Part shown: positions 41,084-54,537 of the stretch, one piece after another
How the letters are laid out: each line of letters begins with the position of its first letter
Position numbering within the stretch: the stretch's first letter is position 1
Assembly (NCBI GenBank): GCA_000827325.1
Contig: KN832902.1
Location: 46,135 to 110,134, forward strand
Origin: Oidiodendron maius Zn
Taxonomy: Eukaryota; Ascomycota; Leotiomycetes; Myxotrichaceae
Reading direction: 5' to 3'
Length of the DNA: 64,000 nucleotides
The notes under the pieces: generated by a model
Databases searched by the model: none
What the model saw: the letters and a program-made list of their open reading frames with translations, nothing else
What the model was told of the DNA's origin: nothing
Program-made: the position numbers and the translations under genes

Positions 41084-41842
41084 GGCTGGGTGTTATGACG
41101 TTGAAGAATAGGATTGTGAGTTGAGGAGACAGTGATGGAAGATAATGCATAAGAATAATAAACACAAAAAGTAAGCTTGGTGTCAAGGAACGGGGCTAAC
41201 TAACACACCCTCGGACCTCTGAGAAGGACTGTCCCGGCCGATAGATAGATAGATAGATAGATAAATAGATAGATGGTAGAGAGTAAGCCAGCTGGCGACC
41301 AGTTTGTCACACGGGGCTAAAGTAGCAACATAGATAGCTCTATGCATTTCACGGTTTGTATGCCATGCCAGGACATTGGACTCACGGCCGGTACAAAGAG
41401 TGACCGGAGAAATCTTGGCCACTAACTACTAGAGAGGCGCTCCTATTGAGACCCCGGGTCTGGCCACGGTCTGAGGCATGGCTATACTACTGCTTACGCC
41501 GAACTGCAGTCTTATTAAATGCGCCGGCATTACGTCCTCTCGCCGGTGTGTTTTATAGCCAAAAGGAGGAAACGCGCCGGATAAATACTGGAAACTATGT
41601 TCCTGCCTCAACCTCGCTGTTCAGACTGTGATCATTCTCCTGCTCTGGATTGCACATATCAATCGCATCAAGGTTTAGATCTTCAGCCTCTTTATCTAGC
41701 CGGTCCTGGCCACTGACTCGACTTCCTCCAGTTAGGCTTCCCCCTAAGCATTCGTACGCGACTTCTCTAGCAGCTCGCGATTTCTTATATCTCCGGGTTG
41801 GAGAAAACAATAATACGAGAGCAAACACTTAGGAACTCAACA
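41084..41842. promoter_or_regulatory. Divergent PKS/P450 promoter region
   Basis: This is the shared upstream region of the PKS (minus) and P450 (plus). A (GATA)n microsatellite with one GATAAATA interruption lies at 41240-41276, near the PKS side; GATA sites can bind nitrogen-response factors, but a simple repeat is also plausible. Three GCCGG-centred sites occur at about 41501-41580 near the P450 side (GCGCCGGCA, TCGCCGGTG, GCGCCGGAT) and are candidate Zn2Cys6 sites. Confidence 0.5.
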
Positions 41843-43711
41843 ATGACTAAGCCTCTCCAGTATCTTGAAGTGGGTGGTAGCTTGACCGTTACGGCGCTCG
41901 TCGTGTTATGCATACAAGTCTACGTAGTGGTATGTGTCCGATGTTCTTCCCAAGTAATATGCAGGAAGGCTGACTGGCCATGACGGCGACAGTATTACCT
42001 CGCCTCGGCCGTCTACTTGCTCACCTTCCACCCTCTGGCGAAGTATCCCGGACCGAAGCTGTGGGCTGTATCGCGGATTCCATGGGCACTGCGTGTTATC
42101 AGGGGTGATTTGTGGGTTGCCCTAGACAAGTTTCATGAGAAATACGGCGATGTCGTACGGATTGCGCCAGATGAGATGTATGTGACCGTGGTTCCGTTGT
42201 TGTCTCCAGTAGAATGTGTAGGCCCATCCGGGGTCAATCATCCTGTGTCTAACCCATACTCGTGCCGTACTAACCCAGATATACTTATTCCAGCACAACT
42301 ATCCGACCAAGCGCCTGGAAGGACATCTATGTAACCAAACCTGTCCTCCCCAAAGACCCGTACAGCCTGACCCCCCCCCTGAACGGTGCCCACTCTCTCT
42401 TCACCGCAGAAGGCGACACAAACCGACGCATCCGCCAAGCCCTCATTAACGGGTTCTCTGATAAGGCCCAGCGTGATCAGGCGCCGATTGTTGAGGGTTA
42501 TGCTAAACTGCTGATAGCTCGCATGCTGCGTGAAGCAGCTAAGACGAGCGATGGACAGATCGACATCCAGAGGCTGTTTGGATATGCTACTTTTGACACC
42601 GTCACTGACCTGAGCTTTGGTGAAGCGTTACTGAACACTCTCGAGGAGCACGATACTGAGCATAATGAGATCTACATGTTTTCCCTCCACGCCAAATTTG
42701 GGACAATCCGCAACTGTCTCTCCAGGTTCAAGCCCTTTGATGCCCTCCTCCGCTTGGTCCTCCTCCGCGTGACGCGTCCTGTCCGCGAACACAACTGGCA
42801 GCTGGCTACCGAGAAGGTCGAGCGACGGCTGGCGAGGGGCGACCTGACAGGTATTCGATCAGACCTCCTAACCCCAGTGGTTGGCAAGCTGGACGAGAGC
42901 GGCCAGAAAGGGAGCATCACAAAGAAGGAGCTCATAACCAACCAGCTGGCCTTTGTCATCGCTGACTGCCAATTGACGACGGTAGCTCTGTCTATGGCCA
43001 CCTACCTCCTCCTGCGCGACCCATCTAAATGGCAACAACTGGCCAATGAGATCCGCGGCCGCTTCAACAGTGATGAGCAGATTACGGTGCAATCGACCCT
43101 GGAGCTTCCATACCTAGAGGCTGTCATTAACGAGACAATGCGGTTCCGCCATCCTACGCCTATTAGCCTGCCTAGGGTCATGCCTTCTAACGGTCGCATG
43201 GTGGATGGAGAGTTGATTCCCGGAAATGTGAGCTTAATAACTTCTACTTCTCCACCAGACTTACCTATGATGGTCTGGTGTTCTAACTATCCAATCATAG
43301 GTGATTTACGGCATCAACCTGCAGAATATCCAGACCACACCAAGCCTGTGGGCCGAACCGCAAGCCTTCCACCCTGAGCGGTTCCTGCCCCAGACAGATG
43401 AGCGCTACGACCATCGGTTTGACCGGGACGTCAAAGCTGCGTTCATGCCCTTCTCCACTGGGGCGCGGAATTGCCTAGGATCAAAGTGAGTAACCATTTC
43501 CTATTATTCTCCACCACTTAAAATACCTGACATGAGTTTCTTTTTTCATAGGGTATATCTCGCTCAAGCGCGCGTATTCCTCGCCAGGGTGGTCTGGAAC
43601 TTTGATCTGATCATGGAGGATGGGAGGATGAAGGATGAATGGCTGGATCAGAAGGCCTATTTAGTATTTGAGCCTAAGCCATTGCAGGTAAAGCTGAGGT
43701 TGGCTAGGTAG
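41843..43711 (+). CDS. Cytochrome P450 monooxygenase
   Basis: Five exons (41843-41929, 41993-42177, 42294-43227, 43301-43485, 43552-43711) give 516 residues, a full-length microsomal P450. An N-terminal membrane anchor (TALVVLCIQVYVV) is followed by the hinge HPLAKYPGPKLW. The K-helix ETMR, FHPERF and the haem loop FMPFSTGARNCLG (Cys near 460) are intact. The I-helix is unusual. Where fungal relatives have AG-x-E/D-T-T, this reads ADCQLTT, so the acid-alcohol pair is replaced by Gln-Leu when aligned on the following ALSxATY. The gene is divergent from the PKS and probably oxidises its product. The reaction cannot be predicted. Confidence 0.92.
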
Positions 43712-44529
43712 TCGCCCAAGGTTTAAGGTCCAGGATGGGTTTACAGCTATATAGGTATAAATATACGATTTTATACAATCGTTCTAGTCTTAAGGGTATA
43801 ATATCTGTTGCGGTCGCCCATGGCGTTGGCGCTGGCGATAGTCTGGGCGAACAGCGGATATAGTCGTGGGGAGGGCCGTAGCGTAGTGCGAGCACTCGCT
43901 TCGCGGGCACACTACAGTACCACAATAGAAGCCAGCCCTAGTAGTTCGTCAGCACACTGATATATTGAGTCCCAGGAGTTTTACCTGGTAGGACGGTGCG
44001 ATTTAGGTGTCACTTTGGACACGTGGCGCAGCAGTATAGAACTACCACCCTATACTAATCCTATACAGCCATAATATATACCTGACCAGGTACGGGAGGT
44101 ACAGTACCTAGGTACCTTCTTTACGTCACATTTTATTACCTCTACACACTACCCTATTATTAATTTATGCTATTGTATGTATTCTTCTTTAATAAAGGCA
44201 CCGTCGGTCGGCAAGGCATCTGAAACTTCAATGTTATAAAGCGCAGTCCCAACACACAAAATTACTCGATCTAAGTGAAGCAGAGGCTGCACGCCAAAAG
44301 GGGGGTGGAGGGAAGGATAATAATTGTAAAGTAGAAAAAAGGTATAGAAAATATGCGGATATTAGGCTCAAAGATAAATTGAACGAGGTGAGGATGATAA
44401 GAAATAAAGCTGTAGATGTGCAACAACAGAGGGTACCTCTAACTGCCACGAAAGTACCAACGGAACCGGGCAGCAAAAGGGGTTGCAATGAGATTCATCA
44501 TTATTTCTCGATAACACTACATATCCTCG
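43712..44529. other. Convergent intergenic region
   Basis: This lies between the 3' ends of the P450 and halogenase genes and holds their terminators. It is AT-rich with no gene; frames at 43704-43925 and 44234-44488 have no domain. Confidence 0.5.
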
Positions 44530-46727
<2,198 letters not shown>

Positions 46728-48130
46728 CTAGAAGTCAACAAGCTTCATGCCTGCCTCCGGGTACCGGGTGCCATGGATAGGGAAACTAGCCAAGATGTCC
46801 GTAATAGCCTTCAAGTCGTCCCCGGACAACTCCACTGTTGTCGTATTCTCCCTCATCCTCTCGGGAGACCGTGTCCCCGATATAGGAATAATAAAAGGCA
46901 TGCCTGGCTTATTGCTCTGTGCCTTTATCCACGACAAGGCGAGCTGGCCAGGCGTGACACCCTTCGCCTTGGCCAGCTTTGCCACCTCAGAGACGAGCTC
47001 CAGATTCTTGTCGAAATTCTTGCCCTGGAAGCGCGGAAATGCGCGGTGGTGACCCTTCACGTCGTCGGCCGTTTTCCATTTTCCGGCCAGCATCCCGGCG
47101 CCGAGGGGAGTGTGTGCCACAATGAGGATTNNNNNNNNNNNNNNNNNNNNNNNNNNNNNNNNNNNNNNNNNNNNNNNNNNNNNNNNNNNNNNNNNNNNNN
47201 NNNNNNNNNNNNNNNNNNNNNNNNNNNNNNNNNNNNNNNNNNNNNNNTGCCTGGCTTATTGCTCTGTGCCTTTATCCACGACAAGGCGAGCTGGCCAGGC
47301 GTGACACCCTTCGCCTTGGCCAGCTTTGCCACCTCAGAGACGAGCTCCAGATTCTTGTCGAATCTTGCCCTGGAAGCGCGGAAATGCGCGGTGGTGACCC
47401 TTCACGTCGTCGGCCGTTTTCCATTTTCCGGCCAGCATCCCGGCGCCGAGGGGAGTGTGTGCCACAATGAGGATTCCCAGCTCGGCACATGTTGTCGCAA
47501 CGCCATTGTCAAAGATCTCGGGCGCCCACAGGCTGACCTCCTCCTCGACCATGTCAATCTTGGCGACGGCAGTGGCCCGACGGATGGTGGCGGCCCCGAC
47601 CTCGCTCAGCTGGATGCCGCCAATCGCTCCCTCGGCGACTAGCTCGGCCAAGGCACCAACAGTATCCTCAATAGGGGTGTTCTTATCCACACGGCCGATG
47701 CCAAACAGATCGATCTTCTTGTGGCCGCGAAGGGTATTATTCGCGTTGACGACAAGGCGGCGGACACACTCAGGAGAACCATCGATGAGGTATCTCCTCA
47801 TATCCACCACGCCGCTCTTGATGCACACAACTACCTTGTCAGCATCTTCAGGATACGTGGCAAAGTATGACGCTAACAGATGCAAGGAGTTGTGCTCGGG
47901 GGTGCCGTAGAAGTCTGCCCCGTTCCAAAGGGTGACGCCCTCTGCGAGCGCTGCTTTCAGCACCTTGAAGGCCGCCTCATCAGGCATCGGGTTAACGGGG
48001 TCGGTCAACCCTGTTTGGTGTGTTTAGTCATGCTGGCCTTTCTAACGGACGAAGTATAAGAATAAAAAGACATACGCATCAGGCCGAGGCCATTCTGACC
48101 GACAACCTTGTCAACGATCGTGGTTGTCAT
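46728..48130 (-). CDS. Aldo-keto reductase (pyridoxal-reductase-like)
   Basis: Exon 1 is 48130-48076 and exon 2 starts at 48010. As printed, exon 2 is interrupted by a false gap. Skipping 47131-47475 (the N run and the repeated unit) gives 938 bases in frame and a 330-residue protein, normal for the family. It starts MTTTIVDKVVGQNGLGLM. The catalytic Asp51 and Tyr53 lie in GADFYGT and Lys83 in CIKSG; RVD follows DLFGIG, where many members have His. AHTPLGAGMLAGKW and FIIPISGTR are cofactor-side motifs. It would reduce an aldehyde or ketone with NADPH. Position between the halogenase and the oxidase suggests a cluster role, but related enzymes also act in vitamin B6 metabolism. Confidence 0.88.
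46901..47475. other. False assembly gap with unmerged contig ends
   Basis: The 230 bp at 46901-47130 recur at 47248-47475 with a two-base deletion near 47361; 117 N (47131-47247) lie between. This is what results when two overlapping contig ends are scaffolded instead of merged. The two-base deletion in the second unit breaks the aldo-keto reductase frame and is probably a contig-end error. Confidence 0.93.
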
Positions 48131-49692
48131 CTTGCACTCGCTTCGTGAGATGTTCGGTGCCTGTCGGAGGACTTTGCTTTCTATTCACGTTGCTTCGGTG
48201 TGTTCCGTCAATCCAACATGTTCTTGACTGGACTGGGTTTCTAGTTAAAGTAGTGGGTGAGACGAAAGGCGTACGTGCAGGCTTTCGGAGTTAGGGATAG
48301 AGAAAGTCCTGTTACACAAACGAGGCGTCAGCAACAAAGGAACAAACAGGCCAATTAGTTGAAGCGGCCTCCTTCTGCCGGCTTGTCCCGGTCTGAAGGC
48401 AAGACCAGCAACGGGTTATTAAAGATCCGATTTCTTCTTTGGGAAGAACCCACCGGAGCGGAGATACTAGTTCCGGTCGGTCTAGAAGGTGTCTACAAAT
48501 AAGTAAGTAAAAGCAACCCGCCGTTGATAGCAGGGGACAAGAGTGGGCTACCGTGGTGAGCGGTCCCATGTGACGAGGGATTGTGCGGTGTTCATATCAG
48601 GAAAGCCACATCCACTAAGCCCTAACTTATCGGATGGAAATACCACTTGGTAGGAACGTGCTTGTATTTAGTGACCGGGGTTCTGCAGTCCCTGGCTGTC
48701 TAAACGCCGGACACCTTCCTTGATACTGGCCCTCTGTCCGTCTGCCTACAGTTACCTGGGATAGTTTAGATCATACGATGATGTTTCCAAGGCACAGGCT
48801 CGGTCTAGGTTTCGTTAGACAGGTCCCCGATCAGAGGCATCGAACGGGGAAGAACTAGCTCTTTGCTCTCCGCGCAGAACAGGGTCAGTGGAGCCCTGGA
48901 GCTTCTCCTGGGAATTGGTGGGAGTAACGTGTTCAGGCATAATGCCGAGTCATTTGAAAAGCTATTGCAGGAAGTAGGTGAGGCTATAGGCACAGAATGG
49001 AAAGTTACTGCGAGTGTAGACTATGGACTGGGCATTGATAACTTCAAAAAGAAGTGGGATGATTCGACAACGCGTCGGCTAGTCCTTGAGGTCAGGCGCC
49101 TTTGAGGCACTTATCATAGTAACAGAGTTTCATATCATAATTATTATTTCTTTACTCTATATAGCTATTATTTCCTTCTTAAGTCCCTAAAGCCCTTCTA
49201 TTTGGCTAGGCGTATGGTACAGGAGTAGGTGATATAGCGCATTGAACTGAGGCGCAGCAGCAGCGGCTTTTGGACGTGAATTGGCATCCATAGTTGTGCG
49301 GGGAGCAGCAATATTAGTCCCAATTTCAGTTATATTGGCTGACATGTTGGCTTGAAAAGGTGGTGTTGCATGAAAGTGGGAAAAATTTACGTATTGGTGG
49401 ATTTCATTATTGCGAGATGTTGCACTAGCAGAACGATTAATAGATACAACAGGAAACTCAATGCTGCATTCAGGCACCCGATCTTACACATTGCGAATTT
49501 TTGTATTACTCTGGTGATACTGCATATGCAATATTGGTTCAAAATGATAGTTATTATTAGTTGTTGTCTAAGTCGACGGTCTAGTCTTAGCTATCCATAT
49601 ACTCTCCCCGGTCTGTCGTTCATCAGTCGTCCTGAAAAGGTTTATCCGTGAGTCCGGTCATACAGCGATCAATATCTCTGGTTCTCGCCCAC
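48131..49692. other. Spacer upstream of the aldo-keto reductase
   Basis: The first part is the aldo-keto reductase promoter. A plus frame ending at 49105 (GALELLLGIGGSNVFRHNAESF) is protein-like but has no identifiable family or start. At 49500-49550 a phrase (GTGATACTGCAWATGCAATAT) recurs from 23770-23795. No gene is asserted. Confidence 0.45.
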
Positions 49693-51400
49693 TCACGCTA
49701 TTATAGGGTTATAGTACCGAAACAAGTTCCCTGGGTCATACACAGCCTTGAGCGCCCTCAGCGCCGGAAGCTTGCGGGCTGAGTACCAGGCCGCAGGGCC
49801 CTCATCTCCATGGCCAAAGTTCACGTAGGTCTCGAGATCAGTGCTCCCGCTTCCCTTCTGTGCCAGTCTTCGAACCTCCTGGCCGAACTGGTTTAGGGAT
49901 GGAATGTCGGAGGCATCAAGGGCGAAGCCGTCGAATTGCCTGTTTTTCAGTTTCTTGTCAGCACCAGCTCCGGCAGCTCCGGGAGCAAATGTTGGGACTT
50001 GGGATGGGGAACTCACAGAAAGACGGCAACATCGCGATACGGAAACGCAGACGAGGAATCTGGGTACAAGTGGAACCCATAGCTAGAAAACTGTGCCCAG
50101 GAAAGAGTCGCTGTCTTTATCTCCGAATTAATGGGAATGGTCTGGTTCATGTAGTTGAAGAGCTCGATGAGATTTTCCACGTCAACTTGGTAGAGATTTA
50201 CAGCATACGGTACAAAAGGCACACCTTTCTGTGTACCTCCCTTCAATTCACCGTAGAGTAGCACCGCGGTGAAGTTGTCGTATGGAACCGGGTAGTTAAT
50301 CTCAACCTCGATGGGACTCAGGTCCAAGAAGGGTTGCATGTACTTCATACCAGCTGCCTGTGGCCCTACATAAATGAAGCCGGCAGCGATAATCATGCCA
50401 CCTAGTGTGGCATTGTACTGGACAGCAAGATTAATGGTGAATTCCTTTGGCTGACGGCCAACCAGGCCCCCCGCCAACCGCCACACAGATGCATTCTTCG
50501 GCCCGGTGAAGAGCGCATTGACGATCAGGGCCTCGCCATTGTTGGTAGCAGGATAAATGCGGTAGGTGAGAGATGTTACGACACCATAATTGAAGCCAGC
50601 GCCCTTGATGCCCCAGAACAGATCCGGATGCTGCGTGGCCGAGACGTTGAAGATATTGCCGGTGCCTGTGATGATCTCCACGGAAAGTAGCGAATCTGAA
50701 ATAGCTCCGTACATTCCTCCGTAGGGGCCCACACCTCCACCGAGAGTAATACCTGCTAGACCTGCGGTTGGGCATTGGCCAACGGCTGAAAGGCGGACAC
50801 TCCCTATTAGCGGGCAGTTCTTGTAAGATATGGTGGAGACAAGCGTATAGAAAACTTACGAAGCTCCTTGCCAATAGCTTGGAGGGTGGATGTAATATTG
50901 CTAAGGTGCCAAGCTGGGCCGACAGTGATAGTGTTCGCACTTTCGTCGATTTCGAGGTTATCAAAGTTAGAAAGGTCGAGGTCTATGGCACCCTGGACAC
51001 TAGACAGAGACCAACTGTATCCGTGACCACCAGAGGTAGCGAGGAAAGACACATTGTACTGAGACGCATATTGGATCTAGAAGAGAAATATGTGGTGAGT
51101 TGGAGGATTCTCTTAAGGAAACTGGCCGAATCATTCAATACAGTTTGTACATACCACCTTCTGCACATCGCCCACAAGTGCAGGCTTTACACCGACAACG
51201 TAGGTCGGCGAACCGCTGCTGCTAAACCGGGGGATAAAGTCTTGGCTGTAGGCCGCACTGGATGTGAGTACGACCTCAGACTCTGAAGAGAGTCGCAACT
51301 GCAGGTCTTGGACTATTTGCAGAGGAGAGAAAGCTGCCGCAATATGGACGGCATAGAAGTAAGCAAGGCCGTATATAACGGCGGAACGGAGTGTAACCAT
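49693..51400 (-). CDS. Secreted berberine-bridge-type FAD oxidase
   Basis: Four exons (51400-51155, 51076-50860, 50803-50017, 49939-49693) give 498 residues. An N-terminal signal peptide runs to about residue 24 (ends HIAAAFS). The FAD-binding PCMH domain has SGGHGYSW with His100 and VGQCPTAG with Cys165. That 65-residue spacing is expected for bicovalent flavin attachment. GGGVGPYGG and the C-terminal DPGNLFRYYNPI (BBE domain) complete the fold. Such enzymes oxidise alcohols, phenols or C-C/C-N bonds using oxygen. Several Asn-glycosylation sites fit passage through the secretory pathway. It sits 1.04 kb divergent from the SDR gene. A tailoring oxidation or ring closure of the polyketide is plausible. 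Confidence 0.92.
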
Positions 51401-52443
51401 GTCCTGTTGGACGGTGAGTGGTTGGTTCTCGCAGAAAGAGGGAATTTGCCGATATTGGGATATTGGGGACGTGTTTCGGATAGAGATACTTGGTGTTCGA
51501 TTCCAGACTTCTTAAATACCAGAAGAAGCTTCTTCGGACGAAAACCCCTTGGGCCGAATTAGACGCTGTACCCTGGACTCATAAGCAGGCATCCACGTGG
51601 GCTTTTCCTAAGTCAACATTAGTACTCGCATCTATTTTGGCCTATGTATTCCGGATAAGCTAATCTTGCAAGTAGAATCCATGTGGCTCGCACCAAATAG
51701 TGCGCTACTTCGTATAACCGACAATAGCCAGCTATTCTTACGAAAGCAAGTGGGTATCCGAGAGTGTGTGAGCAGCGCCATGGCTGGTTCACAGGCCATA
51801 GACTGACTGGCTACCGGCCTGATCGGGTTAGAAACTCCCGGTTGTTACGTGAAGTCAAGAGGCATGGCTTTTGCAGAATCCTCAGAGGCGCAGCCTCGTA
51901 AGACTCGGTCTACACTAGTCCCTATACCATAGAATACTAGGGATTAAGGTTACTCGAACGGGAAGAACCCACCGGTAATGCTACTCGCTGGACCGGGTTC
52001 TAATCTCCATAAGGCTTGTGGTTTTCCCCGATGCGGATCTCTGTTAAGTAGGCCCCTGGCCCGGATCGGAGAGCCTACTACTTGTATCCCTTAGTGTGGC
52101 AGCCACAGCCTATAAAAGTGGGGGCCGTTAAAATATCTATATTGGGTAATTCTATCTAAAAAAAGCATATACTTAAACATAGATTTACGGGAGAATTTTC
52201 TTAATAAGGTAATTACAGCGTATTTATCTTTCATCATTAAGGCTGTGGCTGCTGAGCGTGCACCGTAAAAAGTGGCCGATGTTTTGCCAAATCGGCTGAC
52301 TACCCTTCGGCTGTCGCGAAGGTTGTCAGCCCTGGCCCGTCATACCAACATCCACATCCAACATTCACATCCACATTTCGGCTTGAGATATCCGTATACT
52401 GTATTTCAACCTCTCAGGTCTTCGACTGGAAACTTTGCTCAAC
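51401..52443. promoter_or_regulatory. Divergent oxidase/SDR upstream region
   Basis: No gene is seen between the two divergent starts. No copy of the TCGGCGG array was found here. A near-palindromic CCACGTGG (51593-51600) resembles an E-box. The 52125-52220 part is AT-rich. Regulation is not readable beyond this. Confidence 0.35.
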
Positions 52444-53385
52444 ATGTGGTCATACATCGGGTATCTAGGCATTTTCTGGCTCTCTATCCTCGTTATCAAA
52501 CTCACCCGCTTTTTATACCTGCACATGCGCCCATCCTCTCTGCACCGCTACAAATACAACAAAGGCAGTGAGCTGTCATGGGCATTCGTGACCGGCTCGT
52601 CCGATGGCATAGGGCTTGGTTTAGCGCACGAATTGGCGCAATCAGGATTTAATATCATTCTCCATGGACGCAACCCCACGAAGCTAGAAGGAGTGAGGAG
52701 GACCCTTGGTCAGGAATACCCGCAATCTGAGATCCGTGTCATCGTCGCAGATGTGAGTGATAGTGCCCAGATGCAGATGCGAATTAGTTCCATCGTGGAA
52801 GAACTGCGACATCTGCATCTTACTGTTCTGATCAATAACATCGGCGGCCCTCCGCCGCTAATGAAACCTCTTTACAAACCATTTGCAGCAAATATCGACA
52901 CGGATGTTGAGGGCATGCTGAATATGAACATCCGCTTCACCATATACCTCACACGAGCTCTACTTCCTCATCTCACCAAGAATCAAAAGCCTAGTTTGAT
53001 CATCAATATCGGCTCTTTTGCTGACGTTGGAATGCCTTGGTTGAGCATGTACTCTGGCACCAAGGCGTTCATCAATGGCTGGAGCTCAGCGCTGGCGCGG
53101 GAGCTGAAGGCAGAGAAGAAGCGTGTGGAAGTACTGGCGATTGTGCCGGTGAGAGTGACGGATGTGTCTTTTAGGAAAGAGGCGCCTACTTTAGTGCAGC
53201 CGAATGTAAGGACTTTTGCCAGGGCGAGTTTGCAAAAGGTAGGTTGTGGGCGGCATGTTGTGGCGGGGTACTGGGTGCATGATGTTGTGATTTCGCTGTT
53301 GAGTTTGCTGCCGGGGAGCAGGTTCTCGAAAATACTCGTGAAAAGCATCACAGCCGAGTCTCTGAAGGATATGAAGAAAGATTGA
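52444..53385 (+). CDS. 17beta-HSD/3-ketoacyl-reductase-like SDR
   Basis: A single exon of 313 residues. An N-terminal hydrophobic helix (IGYLGIFWLSILVIKL) suggests ER or membrane anchoring. The NAD(P)-binding TGSSDGIG lies at 50-57, followed by NNIGG, the catalytic Ser in NIGSFAD and Tyr/Lys in MYSGTKAF. This is the classical short-chain dehydrogenase layout of the 17beta-hydroxysteroid dehydrogenase type 3/12 and very-long-chain 3-oxoacyl-CoA reductase group. ATG at 52444 was chosen because the open frame upstream has no earlier ATG. It may reduce a ketone of the polyketide or belong to lipid metabolism; cluster membership is by position only. Confidence 0.88.
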   Translation: MWSYIGYLGIFWLSILVIKLTRFLYLHMRPSSLHRYKYNKGSELSWAFVTGSSDGIGLGLAHELAQSGFNIILHGRNPTKLEGVRRTLGQEYPQSEIRVIVADVSDSAQMQMRISSIVEELRHLHLTVLINNIGGPPPLMKPLYKPFAANIDTDVEGMLNMNIRFTIYLTRALLPHLTKNQKPSLIINIGSFADVGMPWLSMYSGTKAFINGWSSALARELKAEKKRVEVLAIVPVRVTDVSFRKEAPTLVQPNVRTFARASLQKVGCGRHVVAGYWVHDVVISLLSLLPGSRFSKILVKSITAESLKDMKKD

Positions 53386-53505
53386 GGAGCCTACCTTGGA
53401 TTTGGGCGTCTTTCTGTGAAGATTCGTGACACGGCCTCTTCGGAGGAGAAAAAAGTGGCAGAAATTGGCACGTGCGCAACCACAGAAAATCATCAATTTG
53501 ACTAC

Positions 53506-53862
53506 TTAGTACTTCGTCATTTGCCCACCAGCGCGCCTACAATCATGTAGCCTTTTAGTATACCAATTATACATATTCTGAATTGTCTTCTGATCCATTT
53601 CCTTCTCAAAAATCTTTATAAACCGTGCTAAACCAGCCTGTTCAGACGCACGTCTCTTAGAGTGAAATATCTGCTTGAGAGGATGCGTCATTGACTCTAA
53701 GATAGAGAAATCTGGTGAGACTCCTGGAAGAGTAATTAGATCTAAGCCATTCTTTTTCGCCCATACCTGTGTCTCTTTTGAATCATGTGCTGAATCGGCA
53801 TCTTGGCAAAGAGTAAGGCCTTGATCTTTAAGGTCTTGTAAGAGGGAAGGAAGGACCTCCAT
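53506..53862 (-). mobile_element. Tc1/mariner transposase C-terminal relic
   Basis: The frame has QDADSAHDSKETQVW and then LPGVSPDFSILES. These are the second Asp region and the SPDxNxIE block that ends the DDE triad of Tc1-type transposases. The N-terminal helix-turn-helix and first Asp are missing, so it is a fragment. Confidence 0.75.
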
Positions 53863-54537
53863 AGGGAATCCGCTCCTTTATCGCCGCCGCCGCCACCACC
53901 ATGAATTCCTACGTTGCTTCCTTCGACGAGATAACCGTCCTCAAGTTTCCAATGGCAACGACTGCGAATACGGCGGTGTGCACGACGATACACGACGATA
54001 CTCGGCGATACAATACGATGGAGAGAGCGACCACCAGAACATATGACAAGGCATAATGGTGGGCATGACGATGAGTACAACGGTGGGCACAACGATAGCG
54101 ACCACAACAGCGGGTACCACGATGGCGGCGACGGTTATCGCAAGGCATATCAATCACGGGCATGACAAGCACGGCAGAGGGATACCAAAGGCTGGCCTCT
54201 ATCTCTATTTTGCCTGTCTGTACGACTATTACTATTACTGTGCCACAAGGGCAACGAAGACCGGATCAGCGCCAACGTCCAATGCTACCGATAGCTACGT
54301 GAAAGGGATTATTTACCCAACTATTATTGATCTTCTGACTCTAATACCTGCAAAGTACAAACTCGCCATCATCCTGTCATACTATACATAGAGGAATCTA
54401 GAAGATTCTAGACACTGAGTGGCAGTTATTAACCACTATAAAGCCATACGCTCTCCTTTAACCCTCTATGAAATAGAGATAAAAGAAAAAGAGATATTAA
54501 ATTAAGACTACAATACAAGGTTAACTATACACTAGTT
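53863..54537. other. Low-complexity spacer
   Basis: Around 54050-54170 a codon-biased stretch reads in one frame as Gly/His/Asp-rich peptide (NGGHNDSDHNSGYHDGG) and in others as Thr- or Arg-rich. It may be the remnant of a disordered-protein gene. No start, domain or splice structure is clear. Confidence 0.4.

Noticed and set aside
41240-41276. GATA repeat as a functional nitrogen-response array
   Set aside because: It is a simple microsatellite. Function cannot be argued from repeat copies alone, so it is only noted within the promoter entry.
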